Positions 60,049 through 64,000 of a stretch of DNA of 64,000 nucleotides are shown here, piece by piece (the stretch's first letter is position 1; each line of letters begins with the position of its first letter). The stretch spans positions 61,237,352-61,301,351 of the forward strand of contig JAPFBE010000003.1 of NCBI GenBank assembly GCA_034336665.1, read 5' to 3'. The stretch is from Luscinia megarhynchos (taxonomy: Eukaryota > Chordata > Aves > Passeriformes > Turdidae). Position numbers and translations under genes: made by a program. Below the pieces are notes generated by a model. It saw only the letters and a list, made by a program, of their open reading frames with translations. It was not told where the DNA came from and did no database searches.

Positions 60049-63000
60049 GTAAGGAAATCCACCATATGCATGTGTCTTTTTTCCCTTCTTCTGGTTTGGA
60101 ATGACAACCCTTATATGTCTGAGCCAGTTTCATCCCTGGCCTCTTGTTTGGCACAGGTAAGTAGATTCCTTACATAGTTCTTTCTGGCTCCAGGTTCATT
60201 TTGGATGCCAAAACAGTGGCTGTGTTACTTTCCAAAACGTATTTGGTTACAAAGCAAATTGAATTTGAAGAGTGCAGTGGTATAGGCTTATCTTTGTTTC
60301 TGGTCCCAGCTTACTGCTTTTCCAGATACTTTCTTTCTGATAATACATGTTTATTAACATTGCTAAAGCTTTTTATCAAGAGAAGCCTTTGTCATATATG
60401 CTCTTAGTATTTGAGCTTATATACTTCCTGTATATGGTAACTTGCTTGAAATTTATAGAAAATAATGCCTCATTTAAGTGATCTGTAAGGAGTTCATTGT
60501 GGAGAGTCAAGGAGTCTTCATCACATAAGACACCAAAAAGAACCAATTTTAAACTTCAAATTCCAAAACAAGTTTAAAACTTACATTTTTTTAAGTCTTT
60601 ATTAGTTATTACTTAGATTGCAGACCCTGACCACTTCCACATCACTTTCAGCAGTAAAATGTGAGATTTGCAGTGCAAATTGGCTGATAATGTTAAGGGA
60701 TCTGTGCAATGGTAGAAGCATTTCACTGCAGAAGGGGCTACAGATGTTTGTAGCGAGCATGGCACCTTTCTGTGTGGCTAAGTCTGACAATACTAGTGCT
60801 TTTTTATGTGTGTTCTGGTTTGGGGTTAATTAATTTGAGATCAAATTTCTGCAAAGCTTTTTGGACATGAAAATTCGTGTATGTGGACCTTAAGTCATTA
60901 ATAGAGTCAGAAATCTTAATCTAAATGTTTAAGGGTTTATCATGTCATTTGCAATGATAACAGTCTTCGAGATCAGTAGTTTTTCAGTCAAACTTTTATT
61001 TTCGCTGTCTTCAGATCATTCCCTGTTGTAGCTGCATTCATAGGCTTGTTTTTAGTGAAAAGAGAGAAAAATATGTCTGTGGGAAGAATTGTGATTTCAA
61101 GGGGTCATGTTTAAGATGCTTGGATTCCTCCTTAGTTGTAACTTGGATTTAGCTGCAGAAGTCTCAGATGCAGCCCAGGTGACCCACTAAATAATGATCT
61201 AATCCTAGCAAGCATGCTGAATCCATTGCTTTTCCTCTTTTGACCATGGAATTCCCTACATGCCTCTAATGCTACAAAACATGAGATTTCAGGGGACAGT
61301 CAGGAGACAGACATCAGAGACAGTATACAGACAGTATGTAAATGATGCCTTTCTCCTTCTGGAGAAAGGCTGCTTGTCTACTTGGGCTGATTAAATTTAT
61401 TCTGAAATGCAAACAGTATCATTGCAGAAAATTGTTCAAAGCACTTGCCCACGACCGAAAAAAATCTGATCTCTGCAAGCACCACAGAATCTAAACCTAT
61501 AGCTTCTCAATTCCAGAAGTATTCCTTAGCTATGAAGCTCTGGAAATTCTGAGTTGGCCTTTTGTTGTCTTTTGGAGATGAGCATCTTCACCTGAAAAAT
61601 AGATTCTAGAGGAAAAATATATGGGAAAGCAAGCTGCCTTTTTCTGTTGATGTTATTGGGATTCCTCTATGATTTAGGTGAAGTCCTGGGTTCTACTTCC
61701 TGTTTTAAAGGCTGGCTCTGAATTTTCCACTTAGATGGATTAAAGGAGTGAAGCGTGTTCCATTCCAGTTTCTAATGGTCCGTCTCGTGCAGAAGAGACC
61801 CAGTTATTTCTTAGTTTGGTGTTCATAGCACTCTCCTAAATAGGAGCAAGCTGTGGTGAATGTGCAGAGGCAGAGACTTGTCCTCTGGAGGCAGCCAGTG
61901 TATCAAACTGCTGAAGCCAAGTGTTTGCTTTAGATGCTGCAAAGTGTAAGGTGTATGACATCAGATGTTTTCAATTTGGACTTAAGTCCCTCTTTTGTCA
62001 TATGATTCTGTATAATTTGCCTGGGTTTTGTTCCCTACAGTTTGTGCCATGACAGAACTATTTCTCTTCACAAATGTCATCTTTTGAATTGTCAGCCTAA
62101 GGGATTGTTTTCTCCACTCACAATTTGAAACAAAACTGTGTAATAAAGTATTACTTCAAAATCTATTTCTTGGTTAAGAAGCCTACGTCTGAACATTTGT
62201 TTGTGGAACTGCAGTATTGCCAGAAACTTCGTTGGTGGACTCAAGTGACCACCTGACATGGAGACATAAAAGTAATTGTATGCAGTGAGTGTAAAGAGAG
62301 GTAGGCCTGTAGGGCCAAACTCTTTCCATTGCTTTGTATTGTTACAAATAATCTTTTTATCTGATCAGAACAGCAGACTCACCTAATGCTAGAACCACAT
62401 CGAAGAGAGTAAAATTTCAGTGAGACAGAGCTGTTGGGTGGGAGGGCTTTTAAAAATCAGCACTTGTCATTAACTTTTTACCTTATACTGAGAAAAAGAT
62501 TTAGCCCTGGTTTTGCACCCTAGAACTCTAGTGGTAGAGCTAATATCTTTCTAGATTTATATTTTTTTCTCTCTTCTGTTAAGTGTAGAATCCTGGATTA
62601 TGGGATTTCTGGAAAGCTGAAATACTCCACATCCTACTAACTTAGTTTTATATCTTCTAGTTAGGAATGATCACTCCCAAACTAGTCCCTTTAAAAAAAA
62701 TGTGTTTTGTAATTATTTTACATACTTGAAGGATTTCAGCTGTTTATAATAATAATAACTTTTGTTCTGCTGTGGTTTTATTTTAAATGGGCAACATGAA
62801 TCTGCATTGTATTCATTTATATAATTAGATTGAAACCTGGACAACTCAAAGGTTTTCAAATTAAAGTATTTGTTATTAGTAGATTCCAGAGACTCAGAAT
62901 ACTATGTCTTTAGAGATGTCTGCCTTGGATAGAAATAAAAATTTGAGTTGGGCACTGAATTTCTTCTTGGCAGCCTTTTCTGACATTTCTGTTTGCTGTG

Positions 63001-63218
63001 TTTTCTGACACTGTATATGATGTATTAATCCCAGTTTGTTCAAACAGTTGTTGGTTTGGGTTTTTTTATATCCATATAAATATCTTATTCATAAATTAAA
63101 TATATCTTACCTTAGAATCTGGTAAAATTGTACCAGAATTTATTTGAAAACTATTGATTTTCTTAATACATTAGATTTGTATAAGTAATATTCTGAAAAT
63201 CATATTCAAAACATTTTA

Positions 63219-63275
63219 TGTATATGTGTGTGTGTGTCTATATATATACACACACAGATACATGTGTGTGTGTGC
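63219..63275. repeat. TG/TA/CA microsatellite
   Basis: TG units, then TA units, then CA units, then TG units. The order makes part of it self-complementary. Simple repeat near the window end. Confidence 0.95.
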
Positions 63276-64000
63276 ATAATAATTTGGGAAGGGGTAATGC
63301 TAAGAAATTTGCACAAAGGAAAGGAGGCTTCTTTGAATGCCAGCTGAGACAGCAGAATGTGCCAGATAATTCTGCATTCTAGGTTCAAGCCAATGTAGCC
63401 AGGTAAGTAAAAAAAATAACTCATTAGTGTAATAAGTTGAATACCGAGATAATGAAAAGGCTTTTACAAGTAATTATACTATGTAGTACTATTCTTAGCA
63501 CAATCAGGCAGGAAGGGGGAAGGAAGTTGAAGATATTGCTTGTTCCTTCTAAGATGTCTTCTCTGGATCAACACAGTCTTTTGTAGAACACACTGTCTGC
63601 ACACCAAGAACTGCCAACTGTTGAGACTTCCTTGTGCTTTTCACTCTTAACCAAAAGCAGCTGTCAGTAGCAGTGCTTAACTTTTTAGCTTTCTGGTCTG
63701 CAGTGCTATATGGTGGGAAAAAACCAAACCCATCTGATTAGAAAAACACCAATTCTAATGGTAACAACTGTTAGGTGATTAAATTGCAGATTATTCTGAA
63801 TGTTGTGAATCAAGCACAACATGTTTAAGCAGCATGCACAAATACTAGTCTGAAAATGTTGCAGATCTGTACTGCTCACCGTCAGTGCTAGGAAATTAAG
63901 CTCTCCTTGAAGAAAAAGCTAAGCAAATATGCAGGGCGGTTAGATTAGAATGAGTGCAGATTATTTTTCCCGCTAAGAATAATAACACTTTTATCAAAGC

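Larger units (their letters stand above)
46443..64000 (+). other. FNDC3A: FNDC3A intron 3 (partial)
   Basis: More than 17.5 kb from the donor at 46443 to the window end without the next expected FNDC3A exon. It contains a young CR1 copy (50747-51390), probable ancient repeats (54320-54860 and perhaps 59490-59600), three short tandem duplications (48471, 49569, 57823), A- and T-runs (52378, 56075), a TG/TA microsatellite (63219-63275) and two exon-like intervals (56298-56432, 59880-60048). The remaining sequence (for example 46450-48400, 51400-54300, 60160-63200) is AT-rich with nothing I can identify. Confidence 0.85.

Noticed and set aside
1..64000. CRISPR arrays, operons, rRNA or tRNA genes
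   Set aside because: I saw no regularly spaced direct repeats, no bacterial gene organisation and no cloverleaf-type sequence; the window is vertebrate intronic and intergenic DNA.

Overview
The window is vertebrate nuclear DNA, most likely from a bird. The evidence is the genome texture: AT-rich sequence with no long reading frames, one isolated CpG island, many 5'-truncated CR1 LINE fragments of several ages on both strands, and a short piece that resembles a common avian LTR. I cannot name the species from sequence alone.

The one gene I can identify is FNDC3A (fibronectin type III domain-containing protein 3A), on the + strand. Only its 5' end is present: a CpG-island promoter with a mostly non-coding first exon (about 7440-8330; exon 1 donor at 7966), coding exon 2 (26173-26301) and coding exon 3 (46367-46442). 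Together the two coding exons give the first ~60 residues, which match the conserved vertebrate FNDC3A N-terminus. The proline-rich region, the FN3 repeats and the C-terminal membrane anchor must lie beyond 64000. Intron 1 is about 18.2 kb, intron 2 about 20.1 kb, and intron 3 runs off the window.

Layout: 1-7282 is upstream intergenic DNA with one CR1 fragment and no supportable gene. At 7283-7440 an LTR-like relic abuts a 9-bp minisatellite (7455-7508), which opens the CpG island. The island carries NRF1-like, GC-box and YY1 motifs and a G-rich 5' leader. The rest is intronic: CR1 copies at 19284, 22700, 26790, 32384, 41930 and 50747, ancient repeat remnants near 54320 and perhaps 59490, microsatellites, small tandem duplications, a nested palindrome at 42595-42633, and an RFX-type X-box plus CRE-like site at 36666-36730.

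I did not find an undescribed multi-gene system. The observations most worth checking are about FNDC3A expression: a strong-context upstream ATG at the very end of exon 1 that is in frame with the main ORF but closed by one UGA; possible alternative exon 1 donors that would remove it; an array of DR3-spaced nuclear-receptor-like half-sites at the island edge; and exon-like intervals inside introns 2 and 3, at least one of which would act as a frame-shifting (poison) exon if spliced in.
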